This document shows positions 11,901 to 21,800 of a stretch of 64,000 nt of DNA, piece by piece (the first letter of the stretch is position 1; each line of letters opens with the position of its first letter). Origin of the DNA: Pararge aegeria (taxonomy: Eukaryota > Arthropoda > Insecta > Lepidoptera > Nymphalidae); the NCBI RefSeq assembly GCF_905163445.1, contig NC_053189.1, positions 11,364,001-11,428,000 of the forward strand, written 5' to 3'. The translations under genes were made by a program, and so were the position numbers. A model generated the notes under the pieces. That model saw only the letters and a program-made list of their open reading frames with translations. It did no database searches and had not been told where the DNA came from.

Positions 11901-13286
11901 ATAGTGCTTCATCACATGTAATAGTTATTTAGCTGAAAGTTTATAAATAAAGGGTTGATTTTTCCGTAAGCAGAGGTAGCAGTATCTGTACTAAATAAAT
12001 CTTGTAAAATGAGAAACATCGGTATGGATAAAATTAAATGAAAGTTTTGTGAGTGGTTATAAAAAAAACACGAAGGCTGTGCCGGGACCTACCCTGGGTT
12101 CTTCATTTCCCTGACATACATTGCATTCATTACACACATCCACTTTTTGGAATTAAAAAATTTGAAGAAAAACTAATAGAATTAGAAAGACGAACTCTCA
12201 AGTTTTTGGTTCTTTAAAAACCTAACAATTTAACTCTCTTTAAAGAAATTACCTATTAAATCTTTAACGATTGGTTGGATTGGTTGATTGGATTAACTCG
12301 GCCTTGTGGTTAGAGCTTCGGCTTCCCTTTTGAAGGGACAGAGTACGAACCTCACCACGCACGCTCTTAATTTTGGTGAAGGAAAACATAGTGAAGAAAC
12401 CTGCACGCTTTCGAAAACATCATGGAAGAGGTTTCGATGATGTTTTCGAAAACGTGTGAAGTGTACCAACCCGCACTTGGCCAGCCGTGGCCGTGTCACT
12501 AGGAGGAGACAGGTGCTTATAGTGGGCTGGCCAGTACACGACCAATATTGGCAATAGATAGATAATTATAAATAACTTGGCATTCAAACATATCAATTGA
12601 ACTTAACTCAAACGCTCCTAATACGATAATGAGTTCTGAGATATTAAACTTTATTAGTTTGCAGCGACCCTGATTTCTGAGTCCAAGGCCGTGGCTTCGA
12701 TTCCCACTACTGGAACTTTTTTTGGTGTGATGAGCATGAATATTTTCCAGTGTCTGGGTGTTTATATGTATATTCTCTGTATTTATGTGTATTATTCATA
12801 AAAATATTCATCAGTCATCTTAGTACCCTTAACACAAGCTAGATGGTTAGCTAGAAGGGTTAGATGGCGATGTGTGTATAGTAAAAAAAAAAAAAAACTT
12901 TAACTTACGGGAACCAATATCGTTTTCATCATAGTCATCTATTTCACCACAGTCATCTGGAACATCTTCCTGTGGCTGTTCTTGAAGACTAGGTGAATTA
13001 CTAGGTGAATTCGGTGTCAGCAAATTATAAAACTCTCCAAAGGTTCGTGGATGATTGTCATAGCGCTTTCTTCGAGGTGCAATTTTATTCGTAGGGCACA
13101 TAGGCGCTAAAGGATTCACTGTCACTGCTTCTATGTGCACAACAAAACTAAAAACCTATAATAAAAATACAACTTTAATTTGAATCAATTCTTCATGATT
13201 ATAAAATACATAAGTGGAGAACGGTTTACAAACAAAATTACGCTTACTAAAATAAGTGTCACTGTATAAGTTTCCAATTCTCGCAT
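5923..13286 (-). CDS. Unknown secreted protein, 263 residues, four exons
   Basis: Exons 13286-13248, 13155-12909, 9490-9278 and 6215-5923 join with consensus GT/AG sites in phases 0, 1 and 1, then a TAA stop. A minus-strand AATAAA lies at 5826-5831, about 92 bp past the stop. Residues 1-24 form a signal peptide split by intron 1 (MRELETYTVTLIL / VFSFVVHIEAV). The mature protein is basic and low in complexity: acidic near residues 75-95 (DDCGEIDDYDEND), Pro/Arg/Asn/Gln-rich in exon 3 (RPTRPPPAGYFG), then His/Thr/Arg-rich (KHHTTTTTIRPSRQHKYYDHHRY). Only two cysteines are apparent. I recognise no family. It could be a cuticular, silk-associated or immune-related secreted peptide precursor, but nothing in the sequence decides this. 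Confidence 0.75.
6303..6493. mobile_element. hAT-type MITE, copy 1 (GGCGTGCATAG family)
   Basis: A 191-bp element whose right end reads GCACGCCACTG and whose left end is a degraded inverse (CAAGGGCGTGCATA). It is flanked by AGTAGCAA (6295-6302) and ACTAGCAA (6494-6501), an 8-bp duplication with one mismatch. Interior matches copies at 10357 and 42617. Lies just past exon 4 of the secreted-protein gene, in its last intron. Confidence 0.75.
6728..7020 (+). repeat. SINE family 1, full copy
   Basis: tRNA-like head with box B (GGGTTCGATTCCCAC), body with GTGTCTGGGTGTTTAT and ATTCATCAGTCATCTTAG, and end GGCGATGTGTGTATTGTCGTAGTAT followed by a TTTA-rich tail. At least eight copies or fragments lie in this window. 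Confidence 0.85.
7195..7560 (-). pseudogene. Decayed LINE reverse-transcriptase tail
   Basis: Minus-strand translation in shifting frames recovers an LINE ending related to the copy at 19979-20505: a relic of the WRRxLRIPWTA segment near 7530-7560, then a degenerate version of the RPRGRSPxRWSDQ segment with several stops and frameshifts. Located in intron 3 of the secreted-protein gene. Confidence 0.55.
7561..9240. other. Intron 3 remainder, nothing recognised
   Basis: AT-rich sequence within intron 3 of the secreted-protein gene. The short open frame at 8560-8772 has no recognisable domain or splice context. No repeat that recurs elsewhere in the window was seen. Confidence 0.4.
10190..10725 (+). 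repeat. SINE family 2 copy, split by a MITE
   Basis: Head GCGGTGATAGCCTAATGGTTAGG with box B GAGTTCAAATCCCAGC, body ATATCACTTGCTTCAACGG and GTGGAGTCCACC, tail GGTAATGGGTTGATGTGATGATG. A hAT MITE (10357-10565) interrupts it between the AAACCTGCATGCC and TCTCCATAATGT segments. Confidence 0.8.
10357..10565. mobile_element. hAT-type MITE, copy 2, nested in a SINE
   Basis: A 209-bp element with ends CAGTGTCGTGCATAG and its inverse (CATTGGCGTGCATAG). It is flanked by identical CCGATAGG octamers at 10349-10356 and 10566-10573. The interior is strongly palindromic and has no coding capacity. Confidence 0.88.
11195..11632 (+). mobile_element. GCCCGCGACTTCGTC-family element (Helitron- or LINE-like)
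   Basis: Begins CTAGCTTTTGCCCGCTACTTCGTC and ends TTGACATTTATAATATTAGTAGG, with inner blocks AAGTTTCATGAGGATCGGTTAAG and GTAGTTTTTGCGTGAAAG. The same order of blocks is seen at 14291-15025. I cannot assign its class with certainty; Helitron-like is my best guess. Confidence 0.6.
12293..12545 (+). repeat. SINE family 2, diverged copy
   Basis: tRNA-like start (CTCGGCCTTGTGGTTAGAGC), then GGTGAAGGAAAACATAGTGAAGAAACC, GTGAAGTGTACCAACCCGCAC and GGAGGAGACAGGTGC, in the family order but diverged, with a local duplication around TCGAAAACAT. Confidence 0.65.
12657..12897 (+). repeat. SINE family 1, 5'-truncated, ending beside a splice donor
   Basis: Starts within the tRNA-like head (GCAGCGACCCTGATTTC), keeps the body and ends in a run of A. 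The A-run stops 11 bp from the end (12909) of exon 2 of the secreted-protein gene, so the element begins just inside the donor site. Confidence 0.8.
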
Positions 13287-13689
13287 CTTTTTGGCTATTA
13301 TTAAATAATTCAAATACTTAAACCGGCAAAATGCTTTCGCACACAAAACTCCTATTGATATCTGAACGCAACTTTATAAAGTATCTGCTACTAAAGCTAG
13401 GTCTCCCACGCGACAAAAATGAATGTGCACACAAATCCTTGGGCAATGACCGCTCCTTATCTCACGACGAGAAAAATGGCCAAACAGAACTGAAACGACC
13501 ATAAAAGAATATTTATTTCTAATAACTACATATTTTACCTCTTAAACTTTAAGTAAAAATGACTTGTCTCGGCCCAATTCTCATCAGCTGGGTCACTCAT
13601 AGTCATAACTGTATATTTTTACGATGCTACAGATATTAATTGATCATGTCTTCATAATTCTTGCAAACGAGGATTGTTGCAATCGTCAG

Positions 13690-14015
13690 TTTTTTTTTTC
13701 AACTGCAAGTTAGCCTACGACTGCAATCTCACCTGCTCGTAAGTGATGAATGCCTCTATGATCGTACGGGTCTATTAGGGGTAGGTATGGCAGTTAAATT
13801 AAATCCATACCCCTAATCGGTTTCTACGCGACATCGTACCTACCTAGCGGCTTGTCTTTGTTGATAGGGTGTTAACTAGCACAGCCTCCCACCAAACCAG
13901 ACCAGACAAAATTCAGAAATTATAAACTTCCCAAATTGCCCCCACCTGGGATCGAACCTGGGCTTCCCCACTTAAAACCACAGCGCTAACCGTTGCGCCA
14001 GAGAGCTAGTCAAAA
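13690..14015 (-). repeat. SINE family 3
   Basis: On the minus strand, a tRNA-like head (CTCTCTGGCGCAACGGTTAGC with box B GGTTCGATCCCAGG) is followed by GGGAGGCTGTGCTAGTTA, ACGATGTCGCGTAGAAACCG, and ends near a poly-A tract (poly-T on plus). Related copies at 16440, 24776, 25010, 35365 and 56658. Confidence 0.75.
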
Positions 14016-14290
14016 TCGTCAAAAAGGTCGTCGTTATATCATAATAACTTTATAAGGTTCTTTTCGTAACAATAACTCCTTTGAAAAATAAGTGGGACAA
14101 CGATTTCGTAACATTTCCAAGTTCAACATATATTGATGATAATCCTTTTACGAGTCTGATGGTAGATTGTGATCAAAAATATTAATTGGATTTCCCAATA
14201 AATACCTAGTAGATATTTCATCTGAGAGCAAATCCATGCCATGGCGAAAAATCGCTATCTGATAAAGATAAAGGGTGTTATTTATTTATT

Positions 14291-15025
14291 AACTAGCTGT
14301 TGCCCGCGACTTCGTCTGCGTTTGATTTTGTTTTTTGATGTGGCATACAATTTAGATGTAGTTCTAAAAGAAATTAAAGTATTCAGTATCGCTAAGCCTT
14401 AAATGAGAAGTTTTGTTCCTGTCCGCTGAGGAGTTCTGTCCTCTATCTCCAACCACATTCATCAGATCTACACAAAGTTTGGGCAAAATTAAACACATAT
14501 TACAACCTCTATAGTAAAAAAATGACGGCCGAGTGGCGCAGTGGGCAGCGACCCTGCTTTCTGAGTCCAAGGTCGTGGGTTCGATTCCCACAACTGGAAA
14601 ATGTTTGTGTGATGAACATGAATGTTTTTCAGTGTCTGGGTGTTTATCTGTATATTATAAGTATTTATGTGTATTATATTCATAAAAAAGTATTCATCAG
14701 ATATCACAGTACCCATAACACAAGCTACGCTTACTTTGGGGCTAGGTGGCGATGTGTGTATTGTCGTAGTATATTTATTTATTTATTTTAAATAATAAAA
14801 AAAAAATTATGTAAATATTAATGTTATAATTTGTCGGAGTTAAGGTATAAAATCGCTTTCATCCCCTCTCCCAAAGGAACAGATAAAAAGTATCCTATAG
14901 TGCTTCTAACACTTCCAAAAATATGTGTACAAAGTTTCATGAGGATCGGTTAAGTAGTTTTTGCGTGACAAAACAGAGCGTAATAAAAAAACTTACATTG
15001 ACATTTATAATATTAATAGGGATAG
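14291..15025 (+). mobile_element. GCCCGCGACTTCGTC-family element, split by a SINE
   Basis: Left part 14291-14520 and right part about 14791-15025 together reproduce the element at 11195-11632. A SINE family 1 copy sits between them. Ends with ATTTATAATATTAATAGGG. Confidence 0.6.
14521..14790 (+). repeat. SINE family 1, full copy
   Basis: Begins GACGGCCGAGTGGCGCAGTG with intact box B and ends TTGTCGTAGTATATTTATTT. Open frames across it on both strands are products of the repeat and not genes. Inserted into the older element at 14291-15025. Confidence 0.85.
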
Positions 15026-15504
15026 GGAAGTTGGGATAGGGATAGGGATTTATTATTTATGCACCATCAATTGTGATTGTGAACACAAAATACATGAAGT
15101 GTACAAAGGAAAGCGTGTTACTAACTTGGGTAAGAAAGGCCAGGTATGGATAGAATATTTTGTAGATTGTTACCGACTATCTAAACCGCTAGATCATGTC
15201 ATCAAATTATCATCGGTTGTGGTATCATCTTGTAGACAAGGGCGCTACTTGCTCTAACAAGGTTAATTTCTCAAGCTATCTCGATGTTGTATTCTGCTTC
15301 AAACACTGTCCTCTAAGGTACCTATTTCAAGAACCCTCTTCTTATAAAACCTTGCCCCTAGTGATTCCTTACAAGGCAAGGCAAATATGGAGGATGCTTT
15401 GAGGATACCTTATAGGATTTTTAAGAAAGAACTATACATACACAACTATATATATAATATACAACGAAATACGAAATAAATGTGAAGGATGCATAAGTAG
15501 GCAT

Positions 15505-15875
15505 ATTCCACTAGCGGTCCGTTGCAACTTTGTCCGCGTATAAATCAATCTTAAAAGAAAGACATATGCTGTCCTAGACTTTTGTTCCGAACTTTTAAAG
15601 GCGAACAACTTTGTGATACATGATTTTATCGAAACTTTAACTATTTAGCGGAAGCTCCTAAAGGAAAAAAAACCCCGATTCTTCTTTGGTGCTATGCTCC
15701 TATTGGTCTTAGCGTGATGATATACATATATCCTATAGCTTTCCTCGATATATGGGATATCCAACACTGAAAGAAATTTTCAAATCTACCGGTAGTTCCT
15801 GAGATCATCGCGTTCAAGTAAGCAAACAAACAAACTCAGCTTCAGCTTAAATATTAGTACTTATAAGATTAGATG
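15505..15875 (+). mobile_element. Diverged GCCCGCGACTTCGTC-type element
   Basis: Starts CACTAGCGGTCCGTTGCAAC with TTTGTCCGCGTATAAATCAA, has a middle ATCTACCGGTAGTTCCTGAG and ends AATATTAGTACTTATAAGATT. The order matches the family but divergence is high. Confidence 0.5.
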
Positions 15876-16439
15876 TAGTTATAATTTGGTACCATTATAC
15901 TTACTATATTACCTATACCTTCAGGAGTTCCAACCCGATGTAAGCTAAAATGGATTATTTCTAAATAGATTGACATGTTGAACACATTAATAAAAAACGT
16001 CTTATACAATTAATATCACTAAAAAGATTACGCTTGTACGCGGTCCCATACATATCTCGTGTTATCTCTTTAACGATTCGTTAAATTATATGCAGTAAAA
16101 GGGATAAGTCTTTTGTTTTAAATACTTGAGACAATAAGTTTACTTATTTTGATAAATTTACTTATTCATAATTTTTTATAATATGACCAATACACATGAC
16201 CTAACAATATGATTTTTTACCTTACCCACATGACCTTAAATTAAAAAGGTATACATAATATGCTGTCGCTCTATAACTTCTCTATAGAACTAAATCATAT
16301 AGGTAGGTGTGTCTCGTTAAGGCAGCGTTCGTAAGAAACGTTTTTTCTTATACTTAGATACTTTGCAAATCAGACTAGTATGAAAAGCTCTTTTCAGTTT
16401 TCAGGTCAATATATAGCCTATGGCAATCATAAATAATGT

Positions 16440-16690
16440 AGCTTCATATTGGTGTTTATTGCTCTGAAGACATCGCACCGGAACGCCCCCTCGCTTCAAT
16501 GCGGCACGTATTTTTAAATAGGGTGGTAACTAGTCACGGCCGAAGCTTCCCAACATACCTGATCAGAGAATATTCTGAAATAATAATTGTCAAAATGCTC
16601 ACGCCGGGAATCGAACCCGGGACCCCGCAATTATAGGACCACAGTGCTCACAACTGCGCCAGCGATCGTGAAAACTTGGTCTTTATCATA
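16440..16690 (-). repeat. SINE family 3, diverged
   Basis: Box B reads CGGGAATCGAACCCGGGAC on plus (minus-strand GTCCCGGGTTCGATTCCCG). It is preceded by GGTGGTAACTAGTCACGGCCGAAGC, as in the other copies. Confidence 0.65.
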
Positions 16691-16807
16691 ATAACGGCCA
16701 CACGAACACTCCATAGCTCACATCAATACAAATAGACACCAAAATCGTCAAAAGTGAGAGGCTTCCCAGATATTTAAAGCTGTTGTAGGTTTACTATTGG
16801 CGCTATC

Positions 16808-17145
16808 AATGAATAATAATATAATATAATAATATATAATAAAGCCTTTATTCAGAAAGTTTTTTTTTTTTTATAATTCACACTAAAATTAACGACTCTC
16901 AGTCTGGTGAGTCTAAAGACAACGACAACTTAGTCTGTTTGCCCAACGTTGGCAAAGGCCTCCCCCATTCTTTCCCACTCTTTTCTGTTTAAAGCTTTCC
17001 TAGTCAATGTTTTCCCTGCTACTGCTATCAATTCGTCTTCCCACTTTCGAAACTGTCTGCCTCAATTCCTTTTTCTATTTCTTGGGTACCAAAATAAAAT
17101 ATGTTTGTTCCACATCTCGATTCCTCTCACTATATCAATGAATCA
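16808..17145 (-). pseudogene. LINE 3' end with AT microsatellite tail
   Basis: The minus strand encodes RKWEDELIAVAGKTLTRKAL then EWERMGEAFANVGQTD and a stop, the style of RTE-like reverse-transcriptase C-termini. After the stop come about 100 bp and a tail of TAATATAT units (16808-16850 on plus). Upstream is cut by a stop, so it is a dead 5'-truncated copy. Confidence 0.6.
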
Positions 17146-18877
17146 TGACAACTAAAATTAAACGAACTATACTAACTACCACAGGATGAGGTTAAAGGTT
17201 AAAAGTAAGTTCCCAACGAGTCGCACTTAATCGTGTCACATTGAGACTAGTTGGGACTTTTTTACCGAAGAGTTACACTGTCCCTTGGCTGAGACTCTTT
17301 GAGTACCGTAATGAAAAAAAATTGGAACGAGAACAAGTGTGACTCGATGGGCAAAAAATTCTAATGAAGCACAGTGTGACACGTTGAGAACTCACTGAAA
17401 GAACCGAAATACATAAGGCGTTGCTAGCCTTCTCTTAATAATGGGAGAGTCCACTTCAGGGACAGGGTTAGAAATCTCATATAAAATGAACTAAAAAAAA
17501 AGTTAAGAAAAAACTTTACTTTCATCCTTATACGTAGTTTATATCGGTAGGTATATTAAGGTACATAAGATGCTTTGTAACATTTTAGAGAGGTCCAGTT
17601 AGTTTTATTATATATCTTCGATTTGTATTTCATCACTTCATCCTTAGGAAACCTGCAACATTTTCGTTATCATCTTTAACAACCAATGACCGGCCCACGA
17701 TACGGCCCAGGATACGGATCTCCTTCAGAAGGTTGTGGGCCGTAGTCCACCACACTGGCAAAGTTCGGATTGGCAGACTTCACATGCCATAAGGTCATCC
17801 GTCATGTTAATTTACACAGAGCACAGACGCTAAGAGCTATAACATAAGTTTTGACGTCTTTTACCTTAATAATCGATGTATAAAATTATGCATTATTTGC
17901 TTGATAGATAGTAACCGTAAATCAATGCTTGATATTATTTAACTGTGACACAAAGAAAATTTTAAGCAGAAGAAAGAAAGAGATACCAATTCTATTTTTT
18001 GTCCTTATCACCGTGCAATATTTTTGACCCACAAATGTCTTATGTAAGTCAAGTAATAAACTTCGAAAAAGCTTATTTTATAATTCGCATTTTTTTATTT
18101 TTCATTTTCAGTGATATTTAAATACGTTTTTTTAGAATGTGCACCTAAGGTTTTGTGGTATGTGTACTATTTCGTTCGCTGATACTATGGGATATTGTTT
18201 TGGGCAGCCAAAGTAGCAGCGAAAAAATAAGCTTGTACAACATTTCACTCGTAAGTTATCATAATTAAACGATGTCAAGGGTGGAAAGTGATTTTTCTTT
18301 GTTGGTACAATATAAATCATTCAGAATCTTGCTGTTAATAGTGTATTACTTTCAAATACCTAGCCATCACATCCCTAATTTAAATTATAAATAAAAATTT
18401 AAAATAAATTAATTGATGAATTTGTTTTATCTATGTTATTGGATAAAATTTACTTTATTTTTTACTAGCGGATGCCCGTGATAGCCGTACTGAGCACAAT
18501 TTTTAGTTGTCATTCTAAATGTTGAAGCCTGTCCAGCGTACTGTCCTGTAGCGTGTAGGTAGAGGTCAGTGATTGCGATCGAGTGACCAAGAAGTACATT
18601 GTGCTGTTTTGGCACTTCGAAAAGACATAAATCAAAAGAAGAAGAAGAGTAACCAAAAACAATTTTTAGCAAGGACCAACTATCGAGCGATAATTTTTAT
18701 TTTCTGGCAACATCATGATATTTTATGTCAAACTGACAAAATCAAAAACAAAAATTTCAAATTACGATATCCGCAATAGTGCAATCTGTATTTTATTTGT
18801 TATTTAATTTAAATAATTAATTTTATCATAGTAATATTAAGTTTTATTTGCAGTTTAATTGCAGTTATTTTATTAAT
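17146..18877. other. Intergenic sequence upstream of PDCD2L
   Basis: Mostly unrecognised. A minus-strand SINE family 2 fragment lies around 17640-17800 (GGGCCGTAGTCCACCACACTGG on plus). A fragment with TACTAGCGGATGCCCGTGATAGC lies at about 18468. Open frames at 18132-18320 and 18436-18672 (minus) have no recognisable domain. Confidence 0.4.
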
Positions 18878-21800
18878 ATGGCAAAATACCAAGGAAAAGT
18901 CTACCTTGGATACGAGGAAGAATTAATTGCCGAAAAGAATCATTCTCAGCTGAATTATACGATCAATAAGATTGGCGGATTACCTGTAAGCAAGATTTTT
19001 GATCTATTTTTACGGTTTTTACTGTAACAAACAGAAAAATAGCTTCTGCTTTGAATTCATTTGTTATTGCACTTTCATCACAGATTTAGTTTTAAAATTT
19101 ATCCACACAAAATTTACACACATTCTTCGATGACTTAGTCAATATTTATTTATAGGATTTATACATTTAGATCAATTATTTACTTACATTAGTTTGTTCT
19201 TTATTATATTATTTAAAGAAGAATACATTTAATTGTCAATGGAAAGTTGTTTTACATTAACCGCATAGTAAAATCAAACACATTGCAGAAACAATATTAT
19301 TATTTATACAATTAATATAAGTACAGAAAACAACCTTTTTTTTTCAGGATTGGCCTCCATTTAAAGACATTAAACTTGCATCCAAATGTCCTCTATGCAG
19401 TTTACACCGGTTATTAATAGTACAGTGCTATGCACCATTAGAAGGCTCAGTATATCATCGCACACTTTATGTTTTTGCCTGCATTAATCCAACCTGCTGG
19501 ACACAATCTGAAAGGTATGAATAAAGTAATATGGCAGATGGTTCGCAATTAGTTCTTGGCAACAAACAAACAATGACAAACTTCAAAGCATTAAATGGAT
19601 TCACTATGTGCCAGAGAAAGAAGCTCGGAGCATCTCCCGCCCACTTATGAAGAATATTGTCACTCATTTTCACTGCTCATACCGGTCTCACCGCCTAAAC
19701 AAACTATGTATACATTATAATGTGCAGCCTTAAGAACTTGTTCTTAAATAGAACTAACTTTACTTCACAGTTAACTGCTCACCAGGCCAAGATATTTAGT
19801 AGGTTATCAAGAGGTTTTGCTGGTAAACCTCTTGCTCCCACGGTAGGTTATAGAGTGATTTTGCTGTTACACCTCTTGCTCCCATTTCTACTGCATAGAA
19901 ACTAACTACAACATAGCCATTTTTGGTTACTCAAATTGACAGTTTGTAATATTTATTATTTTTTATTGGATGGTCTTTAGGTATGTTTGCAGTTTCCATG
20001 GTGCTTACTGCACCAAAAGTGCGTCTGGTCCGCGCACTTATTTTTCCTATATTTACGTATGCAGCTGAGACATGGACCATTAAAGCAGCCGATAGACAAC
20101 GTATTGACGCTTTGAGATGTGGTGCTGGAGGAGAATGTTGCGAATCCCGTGGACGGCACGCAGGACCAACGCATCGATTTTGAGACAGCTTAAAATTACA
20201 AGAAGGCTATCAACCACCTGTCTTAAGAGGATTCTCGAGTACTTCGGTCACATTGCCAGAAGAGATGGAGACAATCTTGAAAAGATAGTGGTCACTGGCA
20301 AAGTGGAAGGAAAGAGACCTCGAGGACGTAGCCCGATTCGTTGGTCGGATCAAATCCGCACTGTTCTCGACACCAAAGTGCATACGGCTTTAAACGTTGC
20401 TCAAAGCCGAGTCAAATGGCACAAAATCGTCCAAAAAGTTGTTAGTGGAAGGGGTCACGACCCTCAGCAATGAGGAACACGACGTAGAGAGAGAGAGAGA
20501 GACTGCACCATGGAAACTGCAAACTGCCCAACAAGTACTGTATGTCTGATTTTCCTAGAATAAAGGAATATTTGCAGCTTGGATGACAAAAAACGCACAT
20601 CCCCTGGGAGAATGATTTATTCATTATTAAATCAAATTTTTTCTTTTCTGAGAGATTTGATTGAAAGTTGTTTAACAATAATATTTTCTATTATAATTTT
20701 AATTTGTTCTAAGCAATATAACTGTTTTATCCAAAGATGTAAACAGCAAATTATGATAAACTAGCTGTTGCCTGCAACTTCCTCCATGTTTGATTTTGTT
20801 TTGAAAACTTCCTGTAGGAACAGTTAATTTGAGAGATGTGTGCCAATTTAGGTGTAATTCTACTAATATTTTTAAATTGTGTATTTGTGTAAAAAAAATT
20901 GGTGCTGTTCTTAAAAAAAAATCCAACTTACTTAATAAATACTTTGGGCTAGTTATAGCTACTAAAATGGGTGATGAATATTTTTATGAATAATATACAT
21001 AAATAAACACTGAAAAATATTCATTTTCATCACATAAACATGTTCCAGTTGTGGGAATCATATCCACAGCCTGACTCGGAAAGCAGGGTTGCGCTGCCCA
21101 CTGCACCATACGACTGTTGAACCTGATAATTATTAATTAATGAAAACTGATGAAATGTTATCAAGTTTAGTTGAACTTATTTTTCTGTGTAGTTGGACAT
21201 GTGTTAGAAGTCAAATAAAAGATGAACCCAGCAAAACAAGTGCAGTTGTGTGCATTCCAAGCAAAGATACTAACTTAAGCTGGTGCAAGGGCTCTGATGA
21301 CTGGGATGAAAATGACAATGGCGATGCAACAAATGGAAATGTTATGTTTGTTGACAATAACCCTCTTGGCAATAGTGGCATGCAAAGGTATTTATTGTAA
21401 TTTTATAACAATTTCTTCCTCTATAGCGAAGCTTCTTTAAATAACGATATAGAGATTTAAAATTTAAAATTTAGTTTTACTATTACTATGCTGGGATTTA
21501 GTTAATTGTGTGGGGGGTTTAGGGTTTGTCTGTTTTAAATCAATTTTCGTGGAATCTAAGATAAAAAGGTTGGAAAATTTGCTGCAGCTTACTCAAGTTA
21601 TTAAATGCATATGATGTAATGGTTCCGTAATGATATATATTTATTGTCATAATTTGCAGACAAGCTAATTTAACTGGAAGTGATATGAAAAATTATTTCA
21701 ATATTTTATAATATTGGCAATTATTATCATGTACATGTTCTCTGAACCAAACACACAGGTTTAAAAGTAGTGTTATCACTATTTTTTAGACTCATTAATT

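Noticed and set aside
14522..14791. Open frames on both strands over the SINE (starting MTAEWRSGQRPCF and similar)
   Set aside because: They are translations of SINE family 1; the same frame occurs at 43310-43654 in another copy.
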